Origin: Streptomyces sp. NBC_01275
Lineage (GTDB): Bacteria; Actinomycetota; Actinomycetes; Streptomycetales; Streptomycetaceae
NCBI RefSeq assembly: GCF_026340655.1
Contig: NZ_JAPEOZ010000001.1
Location: forward strand, 3,410,001 to 3,474,000
Direction of reading: 5' to 3'
DNA: 64,000 nucleotides
Shown here: positions 7,398 through 15,646 of the stretch, one piece after another
Layout: the number at the start of each line of letters is the position of its first letter
Position numbering within the stretch: the stretch's first letter is position 1
Program-made: the position numbers and the translations under genes
The notes under the pieces: generated by a model
The model's input: the letters and a program-made list of their open reading frames with translations, nothing else
Database searches by the model: none
What the model was told of the DNA's origin: nothing

Positions 7398-7916
7398 TTA
7401 CAGCCCCTGGCCCAGACCGAGGTCCGCGCCGGGCACCGTCTGCAGCACCGGGGTGAGCACGCCGGCCTGCGGCATCTTCAGGTCCGGCAGACCGAAACGG
7501 TCGGGGTTGGGCGCGGTCAGCGGAGCGTCCAGGGAGAGGCCCGGGCCCATCGTGCGCAGGTCGGAGGCGGGGGCCTCGAGGCCTACGTGGTTGAAGCCGT
7601 CCCCGAGGATCTCCGGCAGCGGGGCGCGCAGTCCCGCGCCGGGCAGCCCGGCGCTGACGGGCAGCTGCGGGATGACCCGCTCCGGGATCAGACGGCCCTC
7701 GACATAGCGCGGCCCCTCGGGCGCGCCGGGCATCGGCAGCGGGATCTCGCCGCCGATCTCGGGCAGTTCCACGTTGAGGGACTTCTCGACGCCGTCCAGC
7801 GGAACGGGGACGGGGACGGTGCCGACCGCGGCGGCGGGGGTCGCGACGGCGGCGCCGGCCGCGGCCGCCACGCACGTCAGCACTGCGGCGAGGGTTCCTC
7901 GGGTGGTCGACTTCAT
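7398..7916 (-). CDS. Secreted Pro/Leu-rich protein of unknown function
   Basis: The 172-residue product starts with a clear Sec signal peptide (cleavage after about residue 30, AVATPAAA). The mature protein is rich in Pro, Gly and Leu with repeated VPVPVPL- and LPEIGGEIPLPMP-like stretches. There are no cysteines beyond the signal peptide, and no catalytic motif, membrane anchor or sortase signal. I do not recognise the family. It lies between chaplin genes with other exported proteins, so a role at the hyphal surface is possible. GAAAGGG upstream of ATG 7916 supports the start. Confidence 0.65.
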   Translation of the reverse strand: MKSTTRGTLAAVLTCVAAAAGAAVATPAAAVGTVPVPVPLDGVEKSLNVELPEIGGEIPLPMPGAPEGPRYVEGRLIPERVIPQLPVSAGLPGAGLRAPLPEILGDGFNHVGLEAPASDLRTMGPGLSLDAPLTAPNPDRFGLPDLKMPQAGVLTPVLQTVPGADLGLGQGL

Positions 7917-8090
7917 CTCGGGTACGGGCCCTTTCGGAGAAGATCGGAGGAGAGAGCGGAGGAGAACGGAGGAGAACGCAGGAGAACGGACGGGATTCGG
8001 GAGGCTGTGCGTCCGTACCTGGTAACGAGCCGGAAAACGGCATCAGTTCACAATTCCCCCGAGCGCAGCAATCGCCCGACAATGGGATGT

Positions 8091-8741
8091 TCAGCTCGTC
8101 CAGAAATCCCACCATCGGGTCAGGATCAGCATCCCGACCACCCCGATGTGCAGCAGCGGCAGCACCCAGGCGAACTCGGCGAAGAACGTCCGCAGCCCGG
8201 CCGGCGCCGGCAGGAACCCGTGGCGTACGTCGAGGGAGACGGCGTACCAGAACAGCAGGATCGTGGCGATCCACGCCAGACAGCACCACAGGCACAGCGC
8301 GTTGATCCGGTACAGGGACTCGAACTGCAGCCAGGACACGAACCCCACGCCGAACAGACAGCCGCCGGTGAAGGTCAGCCAGTACCAGCGGGGGAAGGCC
8401 GCGCCGGCCAGCACGCTCACGCCGACGCAGACGACCACGCCGTAGGCCACCAGGCCCAGCATCGGATTGGGGAACCCGAACGCCGAGGCCTGGTCGCTCG
8501 TCATGACGCTGCCGCAGGAGACCACCGGGTTCAGGCTGCACCCGGGCGTGAAGCCGGGGTCCTCCAGCAGTTTGAACTTGTCGAGGGTGATGACCCAGGA
8601 GGCCAGCAGCCCGGCCGCGCCGGCGAGGACGAGCAGCAGGGCGTACGCGCGGCCGCCCCCGACGGCGTACGCCCGGCCGCCCTCGACGGTCGGGTGCGCG
8701 GGGCCGCCCTCCGCGGTGTGCGCCGGGCCGCCGTGCGCCAT
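8091..8741 (-). CDS. Vitamin K epoxide reductase (VKOR) family membrane protein
   Basis: This 216-residue integral membrane protein has about five transmembrane segments. The VKOR redox pairs are visible: the active-site CLWC in NALCLWCCLAW and the partner cysteine in NPVVSCGSVM. In actinobacteria VKOR re-oxidises a DsbA-like protein, so it supports disulphide formation in exported proteins, which could include the cysteine-containing chaplins around it. The first 30 or so residues are a Gly/Ala-rich cytoplasmic leader. The ATG overlaps the stop of the upstream gene (ATGA), giving a two-gene operon. Confidence 0.85.
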   Translation of the reverse strand: MAHGGPAHTAEGGPAHPTVEGGRAYAVGGGRAYALLLVLAGAAGLLASWVITLDKFKLLEDPGFTPGCSLNPVVSCGSVMTSDQASAFGFPNPMLGLVAYGVVVCVGVSVLAGAAFPRWYWLTFTGGCLFGVGFVSWLQFESLYRINALCLWCCLAWIATILLFWYAVSLDVRHGFLPAPAGLRTFFAEFAWVLPLLHIGVVGMLILTRWWDFWTS

Positions 8742-9244
8742 CAGCTGCGCAGGCTGCGGGCCGGAAGGACGACGTGGGCCGCGGCCGTGAGGGTCTCGTC
8801 GGCGCCCGCGAACGCGGCCAGCGCCTCCGGCTCGACGGGCTTGCCGGGCACGGCCTCGGGCCACGGGCGGGTGGTGAAGACGAGGTAGGCGTAGCCGCGC
8901 TCCTCGACCGCCGCGAGCCACTCGGGCGGCGGCACGCACTGGGCGCTGAAGCTCGGCATGTTCAGGACGGCCTGGCCGAACTGAACGAGGAGGGTCACCG
9001 GCAGGCCGGGCCGGTCGGCGCCGTCGACGAGGTCGCCGCCGACGGGCAGTCCGTTGTCGGTGAGCATGCGCTCGATGGCGGCGGCCGTCGTCTCGGCGCC
9101 GCCGTCCGCCGCGTCGCCGAGGGAGTAGGCGAGGAGGTAGGGCATGTCGCTGCCGCCGGGCGCCTCGCCGCTCCACGGCATCACGACGAGGGTGCCGAGG
9201 TCGGCCACGCGGAAGGGGAGGGTTGCGCTGGGGGTTGAGGTCAC
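8741..9244 (-). CDS. Conserved actinobacterial protein, DUF5949-like
   Basis: This 167-residue soluble protein has no signal peptide or membrane segment. It begins with a run I associate with the Streptomyces DUF5949 family (FRVADLGTLVVMPWSGE); the assignment is from memory. No catalytic motif is evident. Its stop codon overlaps the start of the VKOR gene, so the two are co-translated. Function is unknown. Confidence 0.55.
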   Translation of the reverse strand: MTSTPSATLPFRVADLGTLVVMPWSGEAPGGSDMPYLLAYSLGDAADGGAETTAAAIERMLTDNGLPVGGDLVDGADRPGLPVTLLVQFGQAVLNMPSFSAQCVPPPEWLAAVEERGYAYLVFTTRPWPEAVPGKPVEPEALAAFAGADETLTAAAHVVLPARSLRS

Positions 9245-9398
9245 CGCGCGACCCTATCGGCGGGCCGCGGGGCGTCCGCGCGCGTTCTCACCCGTGCGGA
9301 GGACGCCCCGTCGGCGCGCCACACGAACGAGGGACGCGCACCGCGCCTTTCTCGAACAGCACGGACCACGGCACGGACCGCAGCGCCCGGAACACGCC

Positions 9399-9433
9399 GA
9401 GGGCCGGTCCCGTGGCGCACAGGACCGGCCCTC
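9399..9433 (-). terminator. Terminator downstream of the small secreted protein gene
   Basis: GAGGGCCGGTCC (9399-9410) pairs with GGACCGGCCCTC (9422-9433), an exact 12-bp stem, directly after the leftward gene ending at 9444. Confidence 0.75.
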
Positions 9434-9443
9434 CGGGAACGTC

Positions 9444-9740
9444 TCAGCCCTGCAGGGGCAGCCCGCCGAGGAGCGGGTTGTGGGTGTTGAGAGCGCCGGT
9501 CGCGCCCTTCACGGTGCTGAGCACGGAGTCCTTGTTCTCGGTGTCGAGCGCGTTCGACTGGTGCTGGAGCGGCATCATGTCGGCCGGGTCGATGACGAGC
9601 GGGCGGCTGGTGAGGGTGTTCACGGCGCCGTTGAGGCTGGTGGGCGTGAGGTCGGCGGTGCTGTAGGCGAACGCGGGCGCGGCGGCGCCGGCGAGGACCA
9701 CGGATCCGGCGACGACAGCGGCAGCCTTCAGGGACTTCAT
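9444..9740 (-). CDS. Small secreted protein of unknown function
   Basis: The 98-residue product has a signal peptide ending about residue 25 (AAAPAFA). The mature peptide is about 73 residues, rich in Asn, Thr and Leu, with no cysteines. The in-frame stretch upstream of ATG 9740 is rejected because AAGGAA lies just before this ATG. It is not a chaplin or rodlin by motif. It sits in the chaplin neighbourhood with its own terminator, so it is probably a single-gene surface or matrix protein. Confidence 0.65.
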   Translation of the reverse strand: MKSLKAAAVVAGSVVLAGAAAPAFAYSTADLTPTSLNGAVNTLTSRPLVIDPADMMPLQHQSNALDTENKDSVLSTVKGATGALNTHNPLLGGLPLQG

Positions 9741-9870
9741 CGGGTTCCTTTCTTCGGCGACTCGGCAACTCAAGTCACCACGGGAAATCACCAGAGGTAA
9801 TTCTGACGTCGTGCTTAACGAGCCCTGCCGGATGCGGAAACCCCGTGCGCGGAATGTTTGCACAGAATGT

Positions 9871-9925
9871 TTCTGCACCCCGACCGAAAGCCCGCCCGAA
9901 AGGAAGGCCGTGCCGGGGTGCAGAA
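9871..9925 (-). terminator. Terminator downstream of the Pro/Thr-repeat protein gene
   Basis: TTCTGCACCCCG (9871-9882) pairs with CGGGGTGCAGAA (9914-9925), separated by 31 bases. It follows the leftward gene ending at 9974. Confidence 0.55.
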
Positions 9926-9973
9926 GGTGCGCTGAAGGCGCGCGGAAGGCGCGCTGAATTCGGCGGGCTGCCG

Positions 9974-10840
9974 TCAGCTCGCCGGGAGCAGGCTTCCGGT
10001 CGACAGCGCCGGGGTCGTGACCGGAAGCGCCGGAGCGGTGACCGGAAGCACCGGGGTCGTGACCGGCAGCTCGGGAGTCGTGACCGGCAACTCCGGTTTC
10101 GTCACGGGCAGTTCCGGAGTGGTGGTGGTCGGCAGCGCCGGAGTCGTGACCGGCAACTCCGGAGTCGTCGCCGGCAGTTCCGGAGTGGTGCTGGTCGGCA
10201 GCGCCGGAGTCGTCGCCGGCAGTTCCGGAGTGGTGCTGGTGGGCAGCGCCGGAGTCGTCGTCGGCAGGCTCGGCAGGGTCAGGCCGACGCTCGCCAGGGT
10301 GGCGGCGAGCAGGTTGACCAGGTTGGTCACCACGCCCGTGCCCGCGGTGACGATCCCGCCGACGTCGGCGGAGGTGGCGGCCGCGAGCAGTGCGGCGACC
10401 GCGCTCTGCACGGCGGCGACGGCGTCGGCGACGGGGTCGGCGGCGGCCGCCTTCGACCGCGCCTTGTCGGCGTCGCCGCTCTTGGCGGGCTTGGGCAGCG
10501 TCGGCGGGGTCACCGGAGCCGCTGCCGTGATCTTGGCGACGGCCTCGTCGACGGCGCCCTTGAGCCGGGTCGCCTGGTCGGCCGAGAGCTTGCCGTCGTC
10601 GGCCTTGAGGACGCCGTCGAGGGCGTCGGTGACCGGTTTGAGCACGCCGCCGAGATCACCCAGACTCTTGGTCTGGGCGAGGAGCGCGTCCGCGCCGGGG
10701 ACGGGCGCACCGGTCGCCGCAGCGGTGCGCCCACGAGCCGTGTCGCCGTCGGCCGCCAGGGCGACGGGGGCGGCGATGCCGAGGACGAGAGAGGCGCAGA
10801 GTGCGGTGGAAGCGATACGCCGTGCGGGCAGCCCACGCAT
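9974..10840 (-). CDS. Secreted protein with Pro/Thr/Glu repeat tail
   Basis: The 288-residue product has a signal peptide (to about 30, APVALA). An Ala/Asp/Lys-rich helical middle (about 40-185) contains repeated DALDGVLK- and AVDEAVAKI-like segments. A C-terminal third is made of about a dozen TTPELPVTTPALP-type units. It ends LSTGSLLPAS, so there is no sortase motif followed by a hydrophobic helix. Such a Pro/Thr tail could span the wall or be O-mannosylated. ATG 10840 is preferred to earlier in-frame starts because AAAGGAAC lies just upstream. The family is not recognised. Confidence 0.65.
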   Translation of the reverse strand: MRGLPARRIASTALCASLVLGIAAPVALAADGDTARGRTAAATGAPVPGADALLAQTKSLGDLGGVLKPVTDALDGVLKADDGKLSADQATRLKGAVDEAVAKITAAAPVTPPTLPKPAKSGDADKARSKAAAADPVADAVAAVQSAVAALLAAATSADVGGIVTAGTGVVTNLVNLLAATLASVGLTLPSLPTTTPALPTSTTPELPATTPALPTSTTPELPATTPELPVTTPALPTTTTPELPVTKPELPVTTPELPVTTPVLPVTAPALPVTTPALSTGSLLPAS

Positions 10841-11050
10841 GGGAGTTCCTTTCGATGGTGCTCGGGTCCTGAGCCCACCGTGCGAGGGCCTGTAGCACTC
10901 CGCAACAGATCGACTGCATGGCGTAACCGTGACGTGACCGCCCGATGCCGCATCGCCCCTGGTGGGGCCCGCCCCGGGCCGTCCGTCTGAGCTCGCCGGC
11001 CCGTGCCCCCATCCGAGGCGCATCCAAGGAACGCACGCGAGGAGCACACG

Positions 11051-11087
11051 CGAACGGCCGCCCTCCTGGCGGGAGGACGGCCGTTCG
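11051..11087 (-). terminator. Terminator of the ChpF-like chaplin gene
   Basis: CGAACGGCCG (11051-11060) pairs with CGGCCGTTCG (11078-11087), with an inner CCTCC/GGAGG pairing, immediately after the leftward chaplin gene. Confidence 0.75.
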
Positions 11088-11113
11088 ACGTAGCGCGTCG
11101 TGACGTCGTGACG

Positions 11114-11353
11114 TCAGTCGTTGACGCAGGTGTTGCCGAACGCCGGGTTCAGCAGGCCGATCACGTTGACCGTGTTGCCGCAGACGTTGACCGGAACGTG
11201 AACGGGAACCTGGATCAGGTTGCCCGACAGCACGCCCGGGGAGTGCTCGGCGATGCCGTTCGCGCCGCTGTCGGCAGCGGCGATGCCGGAGGCGCCGGCG
11301 ACGGCCGCGGCGGCAACGGAGGTCAGGACCAGGCCCTTCGCGATACGCGACAT
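11114..11353 (-). CDS. chpF: Short chaplin (ChpF-like)
   Basis: This 79-residue short chaplin has a signal peptide to about residue 27 and a single domain with HSPGVLSGN, QVPVHVPVNVCG and LLNPAFGNTCVND. The two cysteines of the class form the intramolecular disulphide. AAGGAG lies nine bases before ATG 11353. Secreted monomers coat aerial hyphae as amyloid fibrils. The symbol is proposed from the gene order (downstream of melC, beside the polysaccharide genes), not from alignment. Confidence 0.85.
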   Translation of the reverse strand: MSRIAKGLVLTSVAAAAVAGASGIAAADSGANGIAEHSPGVLSGNLIQVPVHVPVNVCGNTVNVIGLLNPAFGNTCVND

Positions 11354-11647
11354 GGAGAGGTGCTCCTTGGGGTTTTGACACAAACACCCGGGCGGGGATG
11401 CCCGGCGCTGAAGTCAACGCGCGGTACTCCCCGGGGTTGTGCCGCCAATGGAGTGACGTCCCGCCAGGCCGGTTTCACGATTCCGACACACTTGACCGGT
11501 TTCGACGGATTAGTCCCTACACCTACTAGAGTTGCGCCCCGTCCGACGTATCCCTATTGCCAGCAAATCGCACCGCAGTTCTCCGCCTCACGGTCTCCTC
11601 CGACCCGCTCCCGCTCCACGGTCTTCTTCGAAAGGGCACCGCCGGTC
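11354..11647. promoter_or_regulatory. Divergent control region between chpF and a secreted-protein gene
   Basis: About 290 bases separate the divergent genes. The part at 11470-11580 is AT-richer than its surroundings (for example ACACACTTGACCGGTTTCG, with TTGAC as a possible -35 element for the rightward gene). I do not see a confident operator. Confidence 0.35.
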
Positions 11648-12886
11648 ATGCGCAATTCCCTGGGTCCGCTGCTGCGCCGCGCGACGGTCGGCGGGCTCGC
11701 CCTCGTCTCGATCTGGACGCCGGGCGGGGCCCTGGCGGCCGGTGCACCGCCCTCCGCGGAGGCCGAGAGCGTCCCCTTCGCGCAGCGCTACCACGCCAGG
11801 CAGCACGGCGGGATCGTCCGCGCGGCCAACGCGGCCGTCAGCTGCCGCACCGCGCCGACGACCCGAGCGGACGCAGCGGTCCCGGCGGTGTCAGCGGTCC
11901 CAGCCGTCCCAGTGGCCCCGGCGGTGTCGGCGGTGTCGGCGGTGTCGGCGGTCCCAGCCGTCCCAGTGGCCCCGGCGGTGTCAGCGGTCCGGGCGCTCTG
12001 GGCGGCCCCGGACTGTCCGGCCGTGCGGGAGGGACAGGCGGCCGTCAACGGCGACTTCGACATGTTCTACGTCGACGTCGACAGCGACCCCAACACCTAC
12101 AACTCCTCCCAGGCCGAGGTCCGGCTCCCGGGGGGCGCGCAGGTCACGTACGCCCGGCTGTACTGGGGCGGCAATCTGCGCGTCGGCGAGCAGAAGCCGC
12201 CCGAGGACAACGGGCGGGTGCTGATCGCCGAGCCGGGCGGGCAGTACAAGGAGGTTCTCGCGGACACGCTCGTCGGGCACCGGGTCAACCAGAGCGCCGA
12301 CGCCTTCCAGGCCTCTGCCGACGTCACCGGCCTGGTGCGCTCCAGCGGCCAGGGCCTGTACACGGTCGCGCAGATCAACGTGGCCATGGGAAGGTCCACG
12401 GCCGGCGCCTGGGGCGGCTGGACGCTGGTCGTGGTGTACGAGAACCCGGCGGAGCCGCTGCGGGACCTCTCGCTCTGGGACGGCTTCGGCCCTCTCGGCG
12501 CCGGCGCCGGGCACGAACTCCGGCTGCGCGAGCTGGACATCCCCCAGGGTGCGTACGGCCGGGTCGGCCTGGTGGCGTACGACGGTGACTGCGGCCGTTC
12601 GGGTGACTCGCTCACCCTCTCGAGCGATTCCGGGGCGGCCTCGACGCTCACCAATGCCGTCAACCCGGCGGACGACGTGCTGAACTCCACGATCAGCGAG
12701 CCGGGGGAGGCTCCGGCGGCGCGTGTACCGGCGTACGTCAACACCCTCGGCTACGACTCCGATGTGTTCGATCTCGGCGAGGGATTGCGGCGCGGCGGTG
12801 ACCAGCTGACCGTCCGGCTCGTTTCCCACCGGGACGCGGCGTGGGCCGGGGCGCTCTTCGTCGCCGTCGACACACGGACGAATTAG
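11648..12886 (+). CDS. Secreted protein, DUF3344-like, with Val/Pro/Ala repeats
   Basis: The 412-residue product has an N-terminal signal (to about 32, GGALAAGAP). A low-complexity AVPAVPVAPAVSAV-type stretch (about 77-115) comes from a near-perfect DNA tandem repeat (11877-11990). The folded part starts near residue 125 with NGDFDMFYVDVDSD, then RLYWGG and WTLVVVYENP. This resembles a family of exported actinobacterial and archaeal proteins annotated DUF3344, probably beta-sandwich. No catalytic residues are recognised. It is the last gene before the polysaccharide genes and reads in the same direction, 52 bases apart, so it may start that transcript. Confidence 0.6.
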   Translation: MRNSLGPLLRRATVGGLALVSIWTPGGALAAGAPPSAEAESVPFAQRYHARQHGGIVRAANAAVSCRTAPTTRADAAVPAVSAVPAVPVAPAVSAVSAVSAVPAVPVAPAVSAVRALWAAPDCPAVREGQAAVNGDFDMFYVDVDSDPNTYNSSQAEVRLPGGAQVTYARLYWGGNLRVGEQKPPEDNGRVLIAEPGGQYKEVLADTLVGHRVNQSADAFQASADVTGLVRSSGQGLYTVAQINVAMGRSTAGAWGGWTLVVVYENPAEPLRDLSLWDGFGPLGAGAGHELRLRELDIPQGAYGRVGLVAYDGDCGRSGDSLTLSSDSGAASTLTNAVNPADDVLNSTISEPGEAPAARVPAYVNTLGYDSDVFDLGEGLRRGGDQLTVRLVSHRDAAWAGALFVAVDTRTN

Positions 12887-12938
12887 TCAGGCGCGTTCCG
12901 CCCGTCCCGAGCGCCACCGTGAGCGAGGAAACCGCGCC

Positions 12939-14216
12939 ATGCACCAGCCAGAACCCGACGTAGGAACCCGGGTCCTGCACCTCACCCAGCCCGTGGACGG
13001 CGGGGTCGCCCGGGTCGTGTCGGACCTGACGCGGGCCCAGCTCGCCGCCGGTCTGCACGTCACCGTCGCCTGCCCCGACAGCGCCCTCGCCGAGGAGTTG
13101 CGCTCGCTGGGCGCGGACGTGCGCAGATGGCAGGCGACCCGGTCGCCGGGCCCTTCGCTCCCGGGTGAGGTACGACGGCTCGCGCGCGTGCTCGACGAGG
13201 CGCGCCCCGAACTGGTGCACGCCCACAGCGCGAAGGCCGGGCTCGCCGGACGGCTCGCGGTGCGCGGGCGGATCCCGACCGTGTTCCAGCCGCACGCCTG
13301 GTCCTTCGAGGCGGTCGGCGGGGCCACCGCGGCCCTCGCCCTGCGCTGGGAGCGGTTCGGGGCGCGGTGGGCCGACCGGCTGGTGTGCGTGAGCGAGGCG
13401 GAGCGCACGACCGGGCTGCGCGCCGGGATCGCCGGGCGGTGGAGCGTCGTCCCCAACGGCATCGACCCCGAGCGGTTCCGTCCGGCCCCCGCCGCCGACG
13501 CCGTACGGGCCGCTCTGCTGCCGGATCTCGAGGCGGGCGCGCCGTTGGTGGTGTGCGTGGGGCGGCTGTGTCGGCAGAAGGGGCAGGACGTGCTGCTCGA
13601 CGCGTGGGCGGACGTCCTGCGGAAGGCGCCCGGTGCGCGGCTGGCGCTGGTGGGCGACGGTCCCGACCTTGCGGAACTCCGAGCCCGCGCCCCGGAGTCC
13701 GTGCGGTTCGCCGGGGCGGTCGCGGACGTCGCGCCCTGGTACCAGGCCGCCGATCTGGTGGTGCTGCCCTCGCGCTGGGAGGGTATGGCGCTGGCCCCCC
13801 TGGAGGCGCTGGCCTGCGGGCGTCCCGTGGTGGTGACCGACGTGGACGGCGCCCGGGAGAGCCTGCCGGCCGCGCTCGCGCCCCGCTGTCTGGTGCCCGC
13901 CGAGAACCCGGCGGTGCTGGCCGCAGCGGTCGCGGAACTGCTCCTCGACCCGCCGTTGCGGGAGTCGCTCGGCAGACAGGGGCGCCGGCACGTCCTGTCC
14001 ACGCACGACGTGCGGGGCACGGCCCGGGCGGTCGCGGGCGTGTACGGCGCGCTGCTCACGGCCGAGAAGCCCGAGACGACCGCGGACGCCGAAGCCGAGC
14101 CGCGCGTCGCGTCCGCCCAGCGCCTCCCCCAGAACCCCACCCAGAGGCCCGCCCCGTGCCCCAGCCAGTGCTCAACCGAGTGCACCACCGAGTGCAGGGA
14201 GTCCATCCACTCGTGA
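12939..14216 (+). CDS. GT4 family glycosyltransferase
   Basis: This 425-residue GT-B enzyme has the usual order: VLHLTQPVDGGVARVV at the N-terminus, HAHSAKAGLAGRLA, VVPNGIDPERF, and the donor-binding end PSRWEGMALAPLEALACGRPVV with the EX7E glutamates. It should add a sugar from a nucleotide donor to the growing lipid-linked glycan on the cytoplasmic side. A C-terminal tail beyond about 385 is unrelated to the fold and ends in a Cys/Thr/Glu-rich segment (CSTECTTEC). The stop overlaps the next gene's GTG, so it is coupled to the priming transferase. Confidence 0.85.
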   Translation: MHQPEPDVGTRVLHLTQPVDGGVARVVSDLTRAQLAAGLHVTVACPDSALAEELRSLGADVRRWQATRSPGPSLPGEVRRLARVLDEARPELVHAHSAKAGLAGRLAVRGRIPTVFQPHAWSFEAVGGATAALALRWERFGARWADRLVCVSEAERTTGLRAGIAGRWSVVPNGIDPERFRPAPAADAVRAALLPDLEAGAPLVVCVGRLCRQKGQDVLLDAWADVLRKAPGARLALVGDGPDLAELRARAPESVRFAGAVADVAPWYQAADLVVLPSRWEGMALAPLEALACGRPVVVTDVDGARESLPAALAPRCLVPAENPAVLAAAVAELLLDPPLRESLGRQGRRHVLSTHDVRGTARAVAGVYGALLTAEKPETTADAEAEPRVASAQRLPQNPTQRPAPCPSQCSTECTTECRESIHS

Positions 14217-15637
14217 CTGCGGAAAGCACCGTCCCCTCCCCCGGCGCGCAGCCCGGATACTCGTCCGTCTCGGTCTTCCCCCGGCGCGAGAGCGCCGCGG
14301 GCTTCCGGTTCCCCGCCAGACATCCCCCCGTGCGGCCCGCCGCGCCGCTGCCCCTGCTGCTCGCCGACGGCCTCGCCGCCGCCGTCGGCGCGTCCGTGCT
14401 CGTCGCGGCGGGGCACCGCCCGCTGCTGGTGGCCCTGCTGGTCGCGGCGACGATGCTGCTGCGCCCGCAGCGCCCGCGCCCGGTGGTCGGCGTACTGGAC
14501 GAACTGCCCGTCCTCTGCGGCCGGATCGCGGTGGCCTGGCTGGCGCTCGGCGCGCTCGCCGCGGTGTGGCACCCGGCGCACCCCTTCTCGGCGCACACCC
14601 TCCTGCTCGGCTTCGCCGCCCAGACCGCGGTCGACGGCGCCGCCCGGTCCGTGGTCCATCTGAGCCGCCGCCGGGAGCTGCTGCGCCGCCCGCGCTCCGC
14701 GCTCGTCATCGGCCCGGCGGCGACCGCGCAGCGGGTGGCCGCCGCCGTGCTGCGTCACCCCCGCTCCGGGATGGAGCCGGTGGGCGTGGTGGCCGAACGC
14801 CCCGACGGCCCCGAAGGCGCCGACGAACTGCCCGTGCTGACGACCGGTCAGGAGGTGCAGCGGGCCCTCATCCAGAACGGCGTCCAGGAGGTCCTGTGCG
14901 TCCACCCGGCCGTGCGCACCGTCCAGGGCCCGCTGCTGCGGGCGCTCGCCGAGTCGGGCTGCACGGTGTGGGAGGTCGACGCCGAGACCCCCTCGTACAC
15001 GAGCCGCGAGCAGCTCGCCGGGTTCTCCTGCCGACGGCTGGACCTGGGCCGCAGACGGCGGGGCAGCTTCGGCAAGCGGCTGATGGACGTCACCGTCTCC
15101 GGGGCCCTGCTGCTGCTGGTCAGCCCGCTGCTGCTGGGGTGCGCGACGGTGCTGCGGCTGACCGCAGGGCCGGGGGTGGTGTTCCGGCAGGAGCGCATCG
15201 GCATGGACGGGCGTCCGTTCACCCTGCTGAAGTTCCGCACCCATCGTCCGGTCGACGAGCACGAGGCCGCGACCCGCTGGAGCGTGGCGGGCGAGCGGGA
15301 GATGAGCCGTTTCTGCCGTTTCCTGCGCCAGACCTCGCTGGACGAGCTGCTCCAGCTGTGGAACGTCCTGCGGGGCGATATGAGCCTGGTCGGCCCGCGC
15401 CCCGAACGCCCCTACTTCGTCGGCCAGTTCAGCCAGAGCTACCCCGGCTACGCGGCCCGTCACCGGATGCGGGCCGGCATCACCGGCCTGGCCCAGATCC
15501 ACGGACTGCGCGGCGACACCTCGATCGAGGACCGGGCCCGCTTCGACAACGCGTACATCGACAACTGGTCGCTGTGGCAGGACGTGTGCATCCTGCTGCG
15601 CACCGCGGCCGCCCTCGTGCGACCGACCGGGAGCTGA
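14213..15637 (+). CDS. Exopolysaccharide priming glycosyl-1-phosphate transferase (WcaJ/WbaP type)
   Basis: This 474-residue membrane enzyme would start repeat-unit synthesis by moving a sugar-1-phosphate onto undecaprenyl phosphate. The N-terminal half has four to five membrane segments and a CoA-binding-like cytoplasmic region. The catalytic domain from about 285 has KRLMDVTVSG, FRQERIGMDGRPFTLLKFRT, NVLRGDMSLVGPRPERP and GLAQIHGLRG. GTG 14213 overlaps the previous stop. Being the committed priming enzyme, it defines this as a polysaccharide locus. Confidence 0.9.
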   Translation: MTAESTVPSPGAQPGYSSVSVFPRRESAAGFRFPARHPPVRPAAPLPLLLADGLAAAVGASVLVAAGHRPLLVALLVAATMLLRPQRPRPVVGVLDELPVLCGRIAVAWLALGALAAVWHPAHPFSAHTLLLGFAAQTAVDGAARSVVHLSRRRELLRRPRSALVIGPAATAQRVAAAVLRHPRSGMEPVGVVAERPDGPEGADELPVLTTGQEVQRALIQNGVQEVLCVHPAVRTVQGPLLRALAESGCTVWEVDAETPSYTSREQLAGFSCRRLDLGRRRRGSFGKRLMDVTVSGALLLLVSPLLLGCATVLRLTAGPGVVFRQERIGMDGRPFTLLKFRTHRPVDEHEAATRWSVAGEREMSRFCRFLRQTSLDELLQLWNVLRGDMSLVGPRPERPYFVGQFSQSYPGYAARHRMRAGITGLAQIHGLRGDTSIEDRARFDNAYIDNWSLWQDVCILLRTAAALVRPTGS

Positions 15638-15646
15638 AACCGACCG

